Source: Symsagittifera roscoffensis (lineage: Eukaryota > Xenacoelomorpha > Acoela > Convolutidae). Taken from it: 64,000 bases of DNA. A program made the translations under genes and the position numbers. Numbering within the stretch: the first letter of the stretch is position 1; every line of letters starts with the position of its first letter. Positions 1-11,950 of the stretch are shown here, in pieces. The notes under the pieces are model-generated. The model ran no database searches. It had not been told where the DNA came from and was given only the letters and a program-made list of their open reading frames with translations. The DNA is taken from assembly GCF_963678635.1 (NCBI RefSeq), contig NC_087064.1:36775716-36839715 (forward strand), given 5' to 3'.

Positions 1-566
1 ACTATCAAGTTCTTTTATGGTGAACTGCAAGTTTGGATGGATCTTATTGGCAGGCTCGAGGACTACCCCAGGATCGCCTTCGACAGTTCTAAATATCTCG
101 TCCACATATCTTAGAAAAACTTTGACGTCATTCTCAGTTCGATCTGCTTCTTGTTGTTTTGTACAAGTCATGCATTACCATACTGTTTCAGCGATGTTTG
201 CCTACTCGGATTCCGATATGCTACCACGCCCTAGGTGGTACCAATTCAAACAAGCTTCTATATTCTACCCTTTAAGTTCAACATGTAACCTTTTTCTGAT
301 ATCCAGCGCAGATTTGCTTGTTATCCTCATATAGCACAGTCAATTTTGGTACTTCTTTCAATAAGTCAGCAGCGTATTTTTAAGCCACAAATTGCCAATG
401 TTTAATTTAGGTGGTCATTTGAGCTACCAGCTAAAGAAAGGACGTGACGAAGTGCACTTTTGCTAATCCATACAGCCTAGCCGGCTGCGCTCCCGTTGAT
501 CTTAGCTCTTCGCTAACCTCGTATTTCTTTTTCATGGCAAGTAATTCTTTTCAGTTTTTTCCTTTT
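1..566. other. no recognisable gene
   Basis: AT-rich non-coding sequence. Short open frames are present, but none has recognisable protein character, splice context or a repeated motif. The first copy of a tandem duplication begins at 567. Confidence 0.5.
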
Positions 567-1252
567 CAATTTTTATGATCACGGTGTCTGTCAGATTTTT
601 TCTCTCAGTAAGTTGTTCTGCCTGTAATAAATTTTTCAATTTTTTCTAAAATGTCTGCTTTTTCATTACACAAAAACCCTACCCCTTATCAAAAGGCACT
701 GCCAGAATACCGTAGTCCTTTGAATTTGTTTCCTTCATTGAATTAGTTTGGTACGGGATTTTTTGGTCCAAAACTTGAGACTTTCCGCACCTACTGCGAT
801 CAAATCACTTCATCTAAGATTCTGTCTAACATTACCCGAGTTTGACACAGTCGAACCACCGTCGCGAACAAAAAAGGACGTTAAGGACGTTAGCGTCAAA
901 TTTGTTATTTCAATTTTTATGATCACGGTGTCTGTCAGATTTTTTCTCTCAGTAAGTTGTTCTGCCTGTAATAAATTTTTCAATTTTTTCTAAAATGTCT
1001 GCTTTTTCATTACACAAAAACCCTACCCCTTATCAAAAGGCACTGCCAGAATACCGTAGTCCTTTGAATTTGTTTCCTTCATTGAATTTGTTTGGTACGG
1101 GATTTTTTGGTCCAAAACTTGAGACTTTCCGCACATACTGCGATCAAATCACTTCATCTAAGATTCTGTCTAACATTACCCGAGTTTGACACAGTCGAAC
1201 CAACGTCGTGAACAAAAATGGACGTTAAGGACGTTAGCGTCAAATTTGTTAT
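567..1252. repeat. 344-bp tandem duplication, two copies
   Basis: Copy one (567-910) and copy two (911-1252) align end to end with an offset of 344 bases. I see only a handful of substitutions, for example tta/ttt near the middle and cgtcgcg/cgtcgtg near the end. Both copies contain the same short open frames and the phrase ggacgttaaggacgttagcg. No coding potential or transposon ends are evident, so I read it as a recent local tandem duplication of unique or unknown repeat DNA. Confidence 0.85.
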
Positions 1253-2677
1253 GAAGAGGAGGGTCGGAATGTTCAAGAATTTTACTTTTTCAAACCATCG
1301 ATTAGATCCAGAACAGTTATCAGAAATGTAAGAACGGCCTTTGGCTAAAAAGGGACAATAAAACAGAACTTAGTGAGACAACCGAATGAACAAGACGAAA
1401 AACAGTCAGAAGAATATAAGAGAAGAGGAAGCCTCTTATCGTGATAACAGGACACAATATGACAGACACTCAACGTAAGAAAATAAGACAAAAGGATGGT
1501 CCAATGGGACATCCGGAGCGGATCCATATCCTCTCGTGCCACGAAATTGGAGAGATAACAACCTTTACGCCGGGAGAAGACGGAATTGGAAGCTCGGCGT
1601 CCAGAGACTTTTGTATGTTTGAGAGATATTAAACACATATTTTTAGCTACTGTAATGCCCTGAACGATTTAATTAACTCCAATATTGTGTAGTGTTTCAG
1701 AACATGAGTAGTTAGAAAGAGGAAAGAGTCAATCTATCTCCAATGGAATTAGTATATAACTTTCACAAAAAAAACATAGTAAATAATGGTTTTCCAGCTT
1801 TTTAAAATAGTAATCATGTAGTCTGGGGATCCGAGACCCAGCTGTGTGGTTATTTTGGCATGTAAACGAAAGCTGATCAAAAGTCGTTTGACTGATAGCC
1901 TAAAACTGGTAATTTTTCATTTAATACTAAACAGACCAGAAAACTAACTGGCTAGGTCTAGACAGTTAAAAACGAATAGAACTAGGGTAACTGACGTATG
2001 CCCATCGTCAATTGGTTCTTTTTCTAGGCTCCGTCACTGTGTAATATCTGGGCGAATGTTTACACTGACTAACCTATCATCCAAGTTTTTTAATGGTCTA
2101 TCCTGATTTTCCGAAAGTTTATCAAGCTATTTCTTGTGTCGGCCTATCAGGTTGTTGACGCTACACCTTGTTTGCAGGTTAACATAGAATATTACCGAAG
2201 GCCACCTCTTCTCACCTATACCCCTTCTCACTACCTCCATTGCTTTTGCTATGAAAGCCCAGCGCATTTATTTATTCAATAAGATTATCAAAATAATTAA
2301 ATCTGGATTTACTTCTTCAGTAGCCATCCAGATTTTTAGTAGTAGTAGTAGTAGTTCTTGTTTATTTTTGTAGCAACCGAAAAGTAGTGGACGCAAACAG
2401 ACCAAGAGCATGAGCGTGTTACTTCCAAAACCCCATCCCCAAGTTTCAAGCCCGCCTCTGAGTGACCTCTAGCAGAGATCAAAGCTAATAAGTAGTAAGC
2501 TCGTTGAAGGAAAAATAAAGGGAGGAAAAAGGCTTGCTGCTTCGGATGACAACATTGATCCTTTTTTAATTGATAAATATCAAAATGTTGTCTAAGCACC
2601 CTCAGTGAGCCAAATTTGCAGCTCCAAATCCAAAAAAATTAAATGTTTTTTTCGTAACCAAATTCGAAAAATATAAT
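1253..2677. other. intergenic, no recognisable gene
   Basis: Mixed AT-rich sequence without a convincing coding region. It contains a short TAG trinucleotide microsatellite (about 2337-2355). Open frames on both strands are short and show no family resemblance. Confidence 0.5.
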
Positions 2678-2719
2678 GTTCGGAAAGGACATTATAATGC
2701 AATAATGTCCTTTCCGAAC
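2678..2719. repeat. 17-bp perfect inverted repeat (hairpin)
   Basis: Left arm 2678-2694 and right arm 2703-2719 are exact reverse complements (gttcggaaaggacatta and its complement) around an 8-base loop. The right arm overlaps the start of the LINE remnant's reverse-transcriptase coding sequence, so the hairpin marks or lies beside the broken 5' edge of that remnant. Confidence 0.8.
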
Positions 2720-4640
2720 GGATCAGTAGCAGGTCCTGATAAAATATTTCCTCAAATTTTTACAGATCTTTCTTGTTTGTAAGTCGGATGGCAGTGCAGG
2801 GTTTATTTTTCTGAAATCGCTTACTAAGCTGATAAACCTCATTGGAGGTGGCAAAATAACCAAACCTCTAAGAGCTTTCTTTTTGGCACAAAGCTTATCA
2901 CCCTCATAAAGATAGACGAAGGTTTGAGATCGATTGGCATAGGCAACACGCTGAGACGTACCGCGTCTAAATGCGCTGGAAGCAAGGCACCATCCGAGCA
3001 ACAAAACGCTTTCGGAAACGTACAGCTAGGATGCGGTACTAAACGAGGAGCAGAAATAGCTGCACACTCGTTTCGAAACCTAATTGAACTTGACGACAAT
3101 CCAAAATGCACTGTTCTTTTAAAACTAGATTCTAAGGATACCTTTAACTCTTTAAAAAGAGAAACAATGCTGAATCATAATTTTTCAATTCGCCCCGAAT
3201 TGTATAATTAAACCCATTGTTAAACCTAATTACCTTTCTTACGGGAGCTCTGTCATAATGTAAGAAGTTGGAACTCAGCAAGGTGATCATGAAGCCCGAC
3301 TCCTTTTTGCGGAAACAATTCAAACACTAGTCAAACAGTTGGAGTCGAAAATTTATTTCTGGTATTCAGACGATAAATTTAGCCGACGACTATCCTAAAG
3401 TACTCCGGGATCTCAAAAACATTCTGAAACATTAGAAATAAAAACAAAAGAAGAACTCCCCATTTAAGGATCTTCAATCGGCGAACTTTGCCGAAAAGTA
3501 TTGCTCGACGAAAACATTGAGGAGCGTGAAAAAATCTCTGATGTCATTGACAAACCAGACGCCCATTATAGTTTTTGCCTGCTGAAAAATTGCTTTAGCA
3601 TGCCAAAACTCCTATATTTTTTGCGTACGAGCCCTTGTTTTTTGCAAAATGTTTTTTTTTTGGAACGCTACGACAAATTACTAAGAAATTCGTTATGCAA
3701 GGTCACTTATGTGGAATTGAATGATAACCAATTTCAAAAGCAGTTTTCCCGGCAGCCAAAGGTGGCTTGGGCGTTTCTTCCGCTCGTCTACCAGCTTTAC
3801 CCGCTTTCTTAGCCTCAGCAGTAGGAGCGAAAAATAACTTAAGCGAAATCTTTGGTTTGGAGCATGTGGAACCTAAATTGATGCGCTTAAACGGTGGTTT
3901 GAACCTGCAAAAATTAAAATGGCTCCGGAAATTGAAATCTAAAAAAATTGGACAGAGCTAATTTTTAATAGCGAAATTTTTTTGACTCGAACCAACGGAC
4001 GTGAAACGATTCAACGCGTTCCCAGTTAGATTTGGTTACCAATGGTTGAACGACGTCCCGTGCAAAATTTTAAGGTTCAAACTGTCAAGCTAACAACTCA
4101 GAATTGCGATAAGACTTCGATTTGGCTCAAAAAAATGCGAACGGCATAAATATGAGCGGAAAAGACTTTACCGATGATGATTGGCATGGTCTTTCTTGTC
4201 TCAAAAAGGCAGGGAGATTCTCTAGGCATTCAAACCTGAATGCTCTTATGAAGCAGAGTTTATCTTCTACTCACTGTTTGTCTGTTTTAGAACCACAACA
4301 CCTCTACAGGACCGATCAGAAGCGACCAGACTGTTTGACGCTCGTTCCATGGGATGTTGGTAAGCAACTCTTGAGGGATGTAACGGTAGTAGACTCCTTA
4401 GCTCCTAGTATGATCAATGCCGTGTCTGTTTGTAACCCTGGTACGGCTGTCACTGAAGCGGAGGAGCAAAAAATTGACAAGTATAAGAATCTAGTAGATG
4501 ATGGGTTTTTTTTTCAACCGCTAGCTTTTGAGATTCAGTGGGCGGCCGGCCCCAGCACAGAAATTTTTTTGGGCAAACTTTGTAAAAGCATAAGCATATG
4601 AACTGAGGAACCCAGATCAGGCAGCATTTTAAAACAGAGA
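2700..4640 (+). pseudogene. decayed non-LTR (LINE) retrotransposon remnant
   Basis: Conceptual pieces in several frames follow the order of a LINE polyprotein. At 2705-2780 there is a segment ending in AGPD and FPQ, typical of the start of the RT. Around 2920-3210 lies a stretch with the KLDSKDTFNSLKRE box. At 3501-3960 is a thumb-like region containing the 'AFLAS' box. At 4122-4601 is a C-terminal nuclease-like region with GLSC, RH, KRPD, 'TLVPW' and 'DVTVVDSLAPS' boxes. The same order occurs in the better copy at 51165-54385, which makes this a second, more degraded member of that family. It has many stops and frameshifts and no identifiable ends. Confidence 0.75.
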
Positions 4641-5446
4641 AACTCCCTGGCAATACAGATAGCGAACGCGGCTTGCGTACTCGGAACAAAAAATTACAAA
4701 ATAATTTCGATGAAATTTTTTGTAAGTAACACTTGTATGTTATATTTTCTCGTGTGTAGTTGCGTTTTCTTATTGAAGAAACGTAACCCGTAACAATTTT
4801 AATTGTAAGGACATCAACACTTGTCATCTTCTTTTATCATTATCACTTCCTTTTCTAGAAAATTCCAAGAGTTTTGACTGGAATACGTGATGAATGGACT
4901 CTAACTATGATGCTTTTAACCTTATGGTTGCCAATAAATAAAACAGAAAAAGTATTAGTATAATTAGTGGCAAAAAGTTCCGAGAGACAGATTTAATTGA
5001 AATGAGCAATCAATTCTTTTCGACGTTTTTTGCATGCAAAATCTGAAGCCAAACAACATTGAATTTTTTGTCAGACCAAATTCAAAATGCATGATTGTCG
5101 ATTATTCGATGATTACCCTAGCCTATTTTTTAAATACTGCAATGAACATCCAGATTTTTATATAAAACAGTTCGGAATGTAAGTTAAAAATTGAAATCTA
5201 GAGTTATTTTCAACAACAAAAAAAAACAACAAATTAAACACCACCCTCACCCCACCGCCCAAAAAAACGGAAGTAAAGATGATCAAATTATTCAAACTTT
5301 GGAAAATAATCGCAGAAAAACATCAGCCATCCTGAGCAATATTTTTCCTGTTTCAAGGTTTACTAATCGACGCTTCGGATGCAATTGCCCGCCGTGGTTA
5401 TAAATTTTGAGCGAAACTCTGCTTTATGATCTTTCGACGTTATGTA
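4641..5446. other. gap between LINE remnant and element A
   Basis: AT-rich sequence with A-runs and no recognisable protein or repeat. It ends at the first base of element A's 5' LTR. The bases just before that LTR (gacgttatgta) would be one half of its target-site duplication, but the other half is lost because the 3' LTR is truncated. Confidence 0.45.
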
Positions 5447-6348
5447 TGTGACATTCGACCAGAATGGACAAAAGTGCAAATTAAAATTGATGGCCGCTGA
5501 CCGTGAGGATTGGCAGTTTTAGTAGAAGAGCGACGTTATTTGAACGTTTAGACGAACTGTGAAGGTCGGGATATTCTGGTATTTGAAATTTTTAAAATTT
5601 CGAATGATGATGTCATATTTCCGAGAAACAACGAAACGGCCATTTTTAGAAGTAAACCAAAAACGAAACACAACAACAACGATAGTTGCGAGAAAAACAA
5701 CGACAAGAAATAGAAAAATACGACAGAGTGTTAGCAGAGACCGCTCCGAGTTGTATTGATTGTGTCGCTACAATCGTTACAAAGGCATTCACTCCAGCGG
5801 TGAAGGGTGGTGGAACCGTGAATTCAGCCTTCCCGAAAGGGAATAAGATTGTTATATCCCCGGATTCAGGAATCCGGAGGGATCTCGAGACCTGAACTTA
5901 AACTGTTTTATACGAACTTTTAGCTTCCTGGTCATGTCCTGAAATGAATTTAATTAACATCTAGATTCATTTTCTCATAATGAGAAGCTAGGAGTTCAGG
6001 GAAAGGGTTGATCCGTCTTCGATGGAGATGATTTTTATCTACTGAACAAAAACAATAGTAATATAATAAATAGTAGTAGCCCTGCTTTTAGGAGTGACCT
6101 CGTGGTCTGGGGATACTGAGACCCAGCCATGAGCTCACTATTTTGCATGTAATTAAGTTAATTTGAGCGTTCTGTTCGAAGCCGGAGAACAGTAACGTTT
6201 TTGTCGACCCGATGTTGAAAGATCACCCAAAGAACTGGCTTTGGTAGAGGCGGTGAAAAGCATGTAGGGTTTTGTTTAGACGCTGGCCAGTCGTTTTATA
6301 GCTTAGCTTTAATTTCCGTCGATATGTACTTCCTGGGGGAAAGTTACA
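5447..6348 (+). repeat. element A 5' LTR (902 bp)
   Basis: Begins TGTGAC and ends GTTACA, the usual TG...CA. Positions 5447-5750 match 25269-25572 and positions 5751-6267 match 48597-49114, so the element's two LTRs can be paired. The sequence at 5750/5751 (ctccgag|ttgta) is the uninterrupted version of the site where element B later inserted into the 3' LTR. An 'aatccggaggg' motif near 5868 resembles the tandem repeat in the leader at 8320-8545. Confidence 0.9.
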
Positions 6349-6360
6349 TAGATGTTTTTA

Positions 6361-6377
6361 TGGCGCTCCTGGGTGTT
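6361..6377 (+). promoter_or_regulatory. candidate primer-binding site, element A
   Basis: TGGCGCTCCTGGGTGTT lies 12 bases after the LTR end and is identical over 17 bases to the same position in element B (26488-26504), although the surrounding leader has diverged. It starts with TGG, as expected for pairing with a tRNA 3' CCA. I could not assign the tRNA. The 11-12 base gap to the LTR is longer than usual, so the exact priming site is uncertain. Confidence 0.6.
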
Positions 6378-9131
6378 ATTCTTCTCTAACATCATGACCG
6401 GCAGAACCGTTAACGAACACTCCGCGCCGAGCGGATGTTCGAAATAACGCCCTTAACAGGCCCTAACTGCCGGGCAGAAGGGTAGTTCGGAACGCGGAAG
6501 CCTTCCGGATTCCCGTGAATAGCTTTTTAACCTAGTTAAGACCGAAAATTCACGTTCCAGGAAGGGTGGGGGGATTGGCCGTCCCCTCGTTCCCTGAGAG
6601 ATCTGTGACCAAAAACACTTAAAGATATACAAGAAACCAAACAAAAAGTAGTATAGTACCAAAGAAAAGCAAAAACATAAAAAATAACCAAAAAAACCAA
6701 AAACAGTAAAAAAGTATAAAATCAGTAGAAATCACCCCCCCAGACGAGAAGTGATCCGGCCCTCCCGGTTGTTGTTGTTAGATATAGTATTGTTACAGGC
6801 ATTTATATCAGTTGAAATTGTTACGATCAATTGTGTGGCCCGTTTATGAGGCTTGTACTGAGGGGTTATTTGAGTATTTAAGCACGTTACGGCTAATTTG
6901 CGCTCAATCCGAAGGGTCTCGGGATTAGTGAAGAACATTGATCCGGCAAGCAGTTCATGGATCGACAAGAGGGGGTTCAACGACAACAAAAATTGACTGT
7001 TGGGTATCGTTGACAAGTTTTGCATCCCTTTTGGTACAAAAAGTAAGATAGTAATCTGTGGGGGGCTCGACAGTGCTGCACTGTAGTGACCCTTCACCGA
7101 ACTGCGAGTTTCCGAGTTAAGCAACTAATTCGGATATTGAGCAAACCCGGAGGGGTATAGTATTACTAGTACTTTTACTTATACAGCCTGTATTAATAAA
7201 GTTTATCGTTTTTCCATGAAAAACACAATAAGCGGACCGGTTTTTAGGGTCAAAATAGCGAAACTTTGATCCCCCAAAAATCGCGATTTTTGAGATGTCG
7301 ATATTTTTTGATACGGAAAAAAGCGCTAAATTAGTGAGTTACATCATAACTGTACTAGTATAATAGGTAGAACCTGTTGAGTTTAGTTCAGAAGTGGTTG
7401 GAACTATTTGGGTACCAAAAACCGAATTTTCCTGATTTTTGAATAAACGAAACGCTACAAAAATAAGAAAATTTTTTGAAATTTTTAAGTTAAGACAGTA
7501 AAAATTATTGTTCGGACAACGTCCACTAGTGAATGGACAGGTTTTAAAACCCGTTTGCCGATAACTTTCTGGGTTACAGAGAAATCGAACTTAACGTGTT
7601 TGATTTAGTGGATTCATCAATCCGGAGGGGTCCAAATAGCATTGTTTTTGGCAAATTCTTTTTACTGGTACGTTTTAGATCAGATTTTTTGCATTGAAAT
7701 AGAAACTTATAGGCCTTCTGAACTCGGATCAATAATATTTAGGTCAAAAAGAACAGAATTGCGCTAAAAGTTAGGCGGAACTTATAAGAGAGAAAATTTT
7801 TTGATTTTAGAAAAGGACGTTTTGTTTAATAAGGTTGGAACTACTGGACAAATCTAGTTGATCTTGGTACGATTAGATCAAAAATTAGGTGAGCTTACTC
7901 ATAGAAACATCAATTATGGAAAAAAAAGCGTGAAAATTTTTTTTTGATTGTTTTTACCAAATTCACCAATTCGGGAAGGTAGACCCTTCACGTTTTATAA
8001 AAAAGTTTTTAGAAAGCCCTTGCACCTTTACCAAAGTGTAGTATCGGTTGAAATAGGCAATTTAACGCTGCTTTAGACGAAACGAGAAGGCTAAGGGGAT
8101 CAGAAAACCATAGTCAAGTCGAAACTAGGCTAGTGATTAGACCCTTCACCGTTAGGGTGAATTGGCAAATAAGAGGCTTAACTTCAATCCGGAAGGGTCT
8201 AAGGAAAGACGATACAACCTTCCTAGTTAGTTCAGAAAGCACAATAGCATCGGAGAACGTAAACAGAATGGTTTTGGGTGAAATTTTAAAAAGTCCCCGA
8301 GAGACTATTTTTACAAACCCGGAGGGGTCCCAATCCGGAGGGGTCCCAATTCTGCCAATCCGTAGGGGTCCCAATTTTGCCAATCCGGCGGTGTCCAATT
8401 TTGCCAATCCGGAGGGGTCCTATTTTGCCAATCCGAAGGGGTCCTGCTTTTACCAATCCGGAGGGGTCCCATTTTGCCAATCCGGAGGGGTCCTGTTTTT
8501 TCCAATCCGGAGGGGTCCTATTTTGTCAATCCGCAGGGGTATTGTTTTGTCAAGACTTAAGAAGACAACAGAAAAGAAAGTAGTTAAAGGTATTAGGTTA
8601 ATAAGAGATAGGCTGGGAACCAGTGACTGCACTGGTAACTTGCCTTTTATAAAAAACCAAACCAAAACAAAACAGGTCTAAACTCGGATATTTGCTACAC
8701 TAAGTCTAAGTTGAACAAGAGTGTGTAACTCATTGGTGTGGATTGAAATCCAAAACATTTTTGAGAAAAGTCATTGCCTTGAGGATTTTAAAAGGTCTAG
8801 CTCGGGCAGTCCGCAGGCAGATAGGTAACACTGAACTCGGTGGGTGCAATAGACGCCCACTTGAGAAAATTACTGCCTTCAAGTTTTGTCTGTTTGGTGC
8901 ATCACCAAGAAGGGAAAGCTCTTTCTTTAGAAACAAGTTCGACTATCATATTTCGACCGACTAAGTACAAAGCACATACGTTTTTCATAAAAAATATTCT
9001 TATTTTTGTTATTTTTGGTTTTAAATCAATAAAATTTGTGCTTAATTGGGTATTGAGAACACTATCTTTTAGATATATTGATATCATCAGACTGTGCTAG
9101 ATTCATATTTTATATCTAATAATCGATTATT
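6378..9131 (+). other. element A untranslated leader
   Basis: About 2.75 kb between the PBS and gag without a convincing reading frame. It includes isolated copies of the ccggaggggt motif (about 7149, 7622) before the tandem array at 8320-8545. Element B has a leader of similar length in the same position, also carrying a tandem array. I see no splice or protein signal here. Confidence 0.6.
8320..8545 (+). repeat. leader minisatellite of element A (24-25 bp period, about 10 units)
   Basis: Ten imperfect units built on aatccggaggggtccyatttt repeat every 24-25 bases after a shorter first step. Units differ by point changes (ccgtagg, ccggcgg, ccgaagg, ccgcagg). All forward and reverse frames appear partly open only because of the repeat. 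The core motif also occurs singly in the LTR (5868 and 48713) and earlier in the leader, so the array probably grew from a pre-existing element sequence. Confidence 0.9.
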
Positions 9132-11950
9132 GTGAATAAATTGTATACACGCTGTACTGTGATAACATACAAGGATTCGTGGTCACTTTTTAATAGAAAC
9201 TTTTGGAATTTATTGTGTTGTGTTATTATTATCAGTAGTCAGATCAAAAGGACACTAGCAATCGAATTGAGTGTACTGGCAGTAAGAAGTGATAAATCAA
9301 TAATGAGTTTAGACAAGTCAAAGATACCTAAACAAAGTGATAGCTCAAGGAAATTTAAACCGGAGAAACAGAGAAAAGCAATGAACGATCCTTTTGTGGA
9401 AAGAATCACACGAACCCGGATCGACAAAGGGGAGACGGTTTCAGACAGGATGGTTGAGACCAAGAGTCAAAAGTCCTCAGATGAGCGAAAAGCAATGCTA
9501 GAAGTGGAGGTCCATCCGGAACAGGCCATGGATGAGAACCAGGAAATACATAGACCGGAGGGGAGAGGAAACAGAAGGCTGGCGAGTGAATCTACTCCGG
9601 TAGAACAAGGCCAAGATTTTGCCACTTCCACCGGGACACTGGACCGAGAGGAGATGTCGAAACTGTCAGACATCTCTACTGAAATTGTGGCAACTAGATG
9701 ATTTCCCACAAACAACACCATGATGGCAGGCGTGACGGAGAAACAGGCAACGTCCTCATCATTTTCAGAAAAAGTGAAGAACACTTTCGGAAACGTCTTT
9801 CCATTTACCATGGGAGCGGGTACAGGCGATGAAGGAGAACCCCAGGAGGAAGAAGATCACGATGACGATGACGAGCAAATTGAAAGTGGATCTCGAGTCA
9901 GCCTCAATAGTTCGACTCAGGAGAATGAAGCATACACCGACAGAGTAACTGGCACCATGGACCAATTTGGTGTAGTGAGGACAATAAGCAAAACCACAAA
10001 CACATCAGGCCAGTCAGGAGACTTTGTGAGTATGACGAATTCGGAAATGCGAACTGGGGAGAATAGAAACACAGGGCTAAGCAACGCACCGGTGGATCCA
10101 GAGGTGGATAATGAAAAGACTTCGAGGCATAGAATTAAAGCCCGAGTCTCGACCAGTACCAAGCTACCTGAGATCGACAGGGTGACACCGCCACTTGTGA
10201 CGCCACTAGTGGATAACGGAGTATCAACTGAAGAAGCCTTGACCATTATAGTGGGCAGCATAGGAGAACAGAATGAACAGATGTCCATAAGAACGAGTGA
10301 ACTAGAAAGGGCAGTCCACGTCGAGAGAGAAAGTCTGCGGGAAGAAATAAACCGCAAAAGACAAGAAGTTGGTAAAAGCAAAAAACGGTTGAAGGAAAGG
10401 TAGGATGAACACTTGGCAAAGAACTTGTCGCGAATGACAAGGGAAGCGGAACAAGGAGAGTTACGGTTAAAAGACGACATGGAGAGGTTGAGAATTCAAC
10501 AAGAGCAGACTCTTGGAAATCTTGACACAAAGATAGATGCGATGATGGGGAGGCGAACTCAGGCTATCATGGATAGGCTGGACGGGCTACTAGGCAGCAA
10601 GAGTGGACCAAAAGATGGGGAATCGAACTCAGGAAGACCCAGCAGGGAGCCGAGGGTGAACTTCAATGACCAACAGAATAGGAGAAGGACATATGGATCC
10701 ACTAGAGGTAGGAGCAGTTCATCAGGCTATGCCACGGGGGATAAAAGAACATGGGGCCCAAACATCAGAGGAAGTTCAACTGGCAACAGACAGACCTCAA
10801 AAGAAGGACCGACGCAAGGCACACATGCGACTGGGAGAGGTGATTACAGGAACAGGAGTAATGCGAGCCCAGGGTTGAGTCATGCGAGCCAAGGAAGAAA
10901 AAGTCCGAGCGATTCGGACGGAAGGGAAGTTCCAAGTACAGAACCCTTATCAGGGGGCAATGATACTCAGGCGGGGCATTCAAGAGAGGCTACATCAATG
11001 GCCACAGCCTTTGAACCTCTGAACAGGTCTTTGGAGACATTCCTTACGAGGTTATCTAGAACCAATGAACGTAGCGAAAAATCCAGAAGGGTTTTTAAGA
11101 AACCAAGATGCTACAAAGACGATTCTGATGGCTGTATTGATACCTGGACAGAAGTGATGAAACTGCATTTCGATGAAGAAGACTTGTCAGAAAGGCAAGA
11201 ATGCAGTGCGCTTACCAGTTACTTGGAAGAGACAGCCCTGAACTGCGTGATGGCAAAAAGCAGTACCAGCGGGACACTGCTGAGAAAATCTTTGAAATTT
11301 TGTTACACCGTTTTGGATCAGGGGTGCAGGGACAACAAGCAATGAGAAACGGAGGCAACGAGAAGATGAGATGATAGACAAATTTCTAGACGATTTGGAG
11401 ATGCTGAGAAGGCGTAGCCAACCGGATGAGTCAAACAGAGGAATGAACCTGGCAGTAGCCTCAAAATTCATCGATGGTGTGAAAAAGGATGAACTTCGGA
11501 CAATGTTAGCTTCACATTACACTCCAATCTCAACCAATGCGCCAACACCAGAGGAGTTGAGACTCAAGTCAAAAAAATATCTTTTGCTGAAACCTCCATC
11601 GAGATCTGGATATTACAAGAACAATTATGGCAAATTTAACAACGGACCAGCAAACCAAGGAAACAACGGGTACAAACCAAGGGACGATATGGACAAGAGA
11701 CGCTCTTGTGCAAAATGTAGTTTGACGGACCATCATGTGTCAGCATGCCCAACTTATAAACAGGGCATGAAAGCAATAGGCTTCAGGCTCGAGGACAAAG
11801 ATGCGTCAGAGATCGACCATGAGGTTTTCATGAGAGGAGTAATTGTAAAATTCGGCCCGAGGTGCTTCTTTTGTAACTTGGAATGTCATTTTAAATCAGA
11901 CTGTCCGCAATTCTGGGATGCTGTAGCAGACATCAAGCATCCAAGGCATG
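9132..11950 (+). pseudogene. element A gag (degenerate)
   Basis: Gag-like reading with two in-frame stops (TGA at 9699-9701, TAG at 10401-10403), a -1 frame change near 11255-11259 and a later small deletion near 11345. The N-terminal half is charged and low-complexity. The capsid-like part carries the block 'DDSDGCIDTW' shared with element B. The nucleocapsid has two CCHC knuckles, C-x2-C-x4-H-x4-C, at about 11707-11748 and 11863-11904. A methionine at 9303 or the frame opening at 9132 could be the start; I cannot decide. The frame continues without interruption into the pol region, unlike B, where a break separates them. Confidence 0.85.

Noticed and set aside
8320-8545. CRISPR-like array
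   Set aside because: Direct tandem units without unique spacers, in a eukaryotic retroelement leader.
8114-8681. Overlapping frames with IGKIGPLRIG or NPEGS repeats
   Set aside because: Produced by the 24-bp leader array of element A, with no independent coding support.
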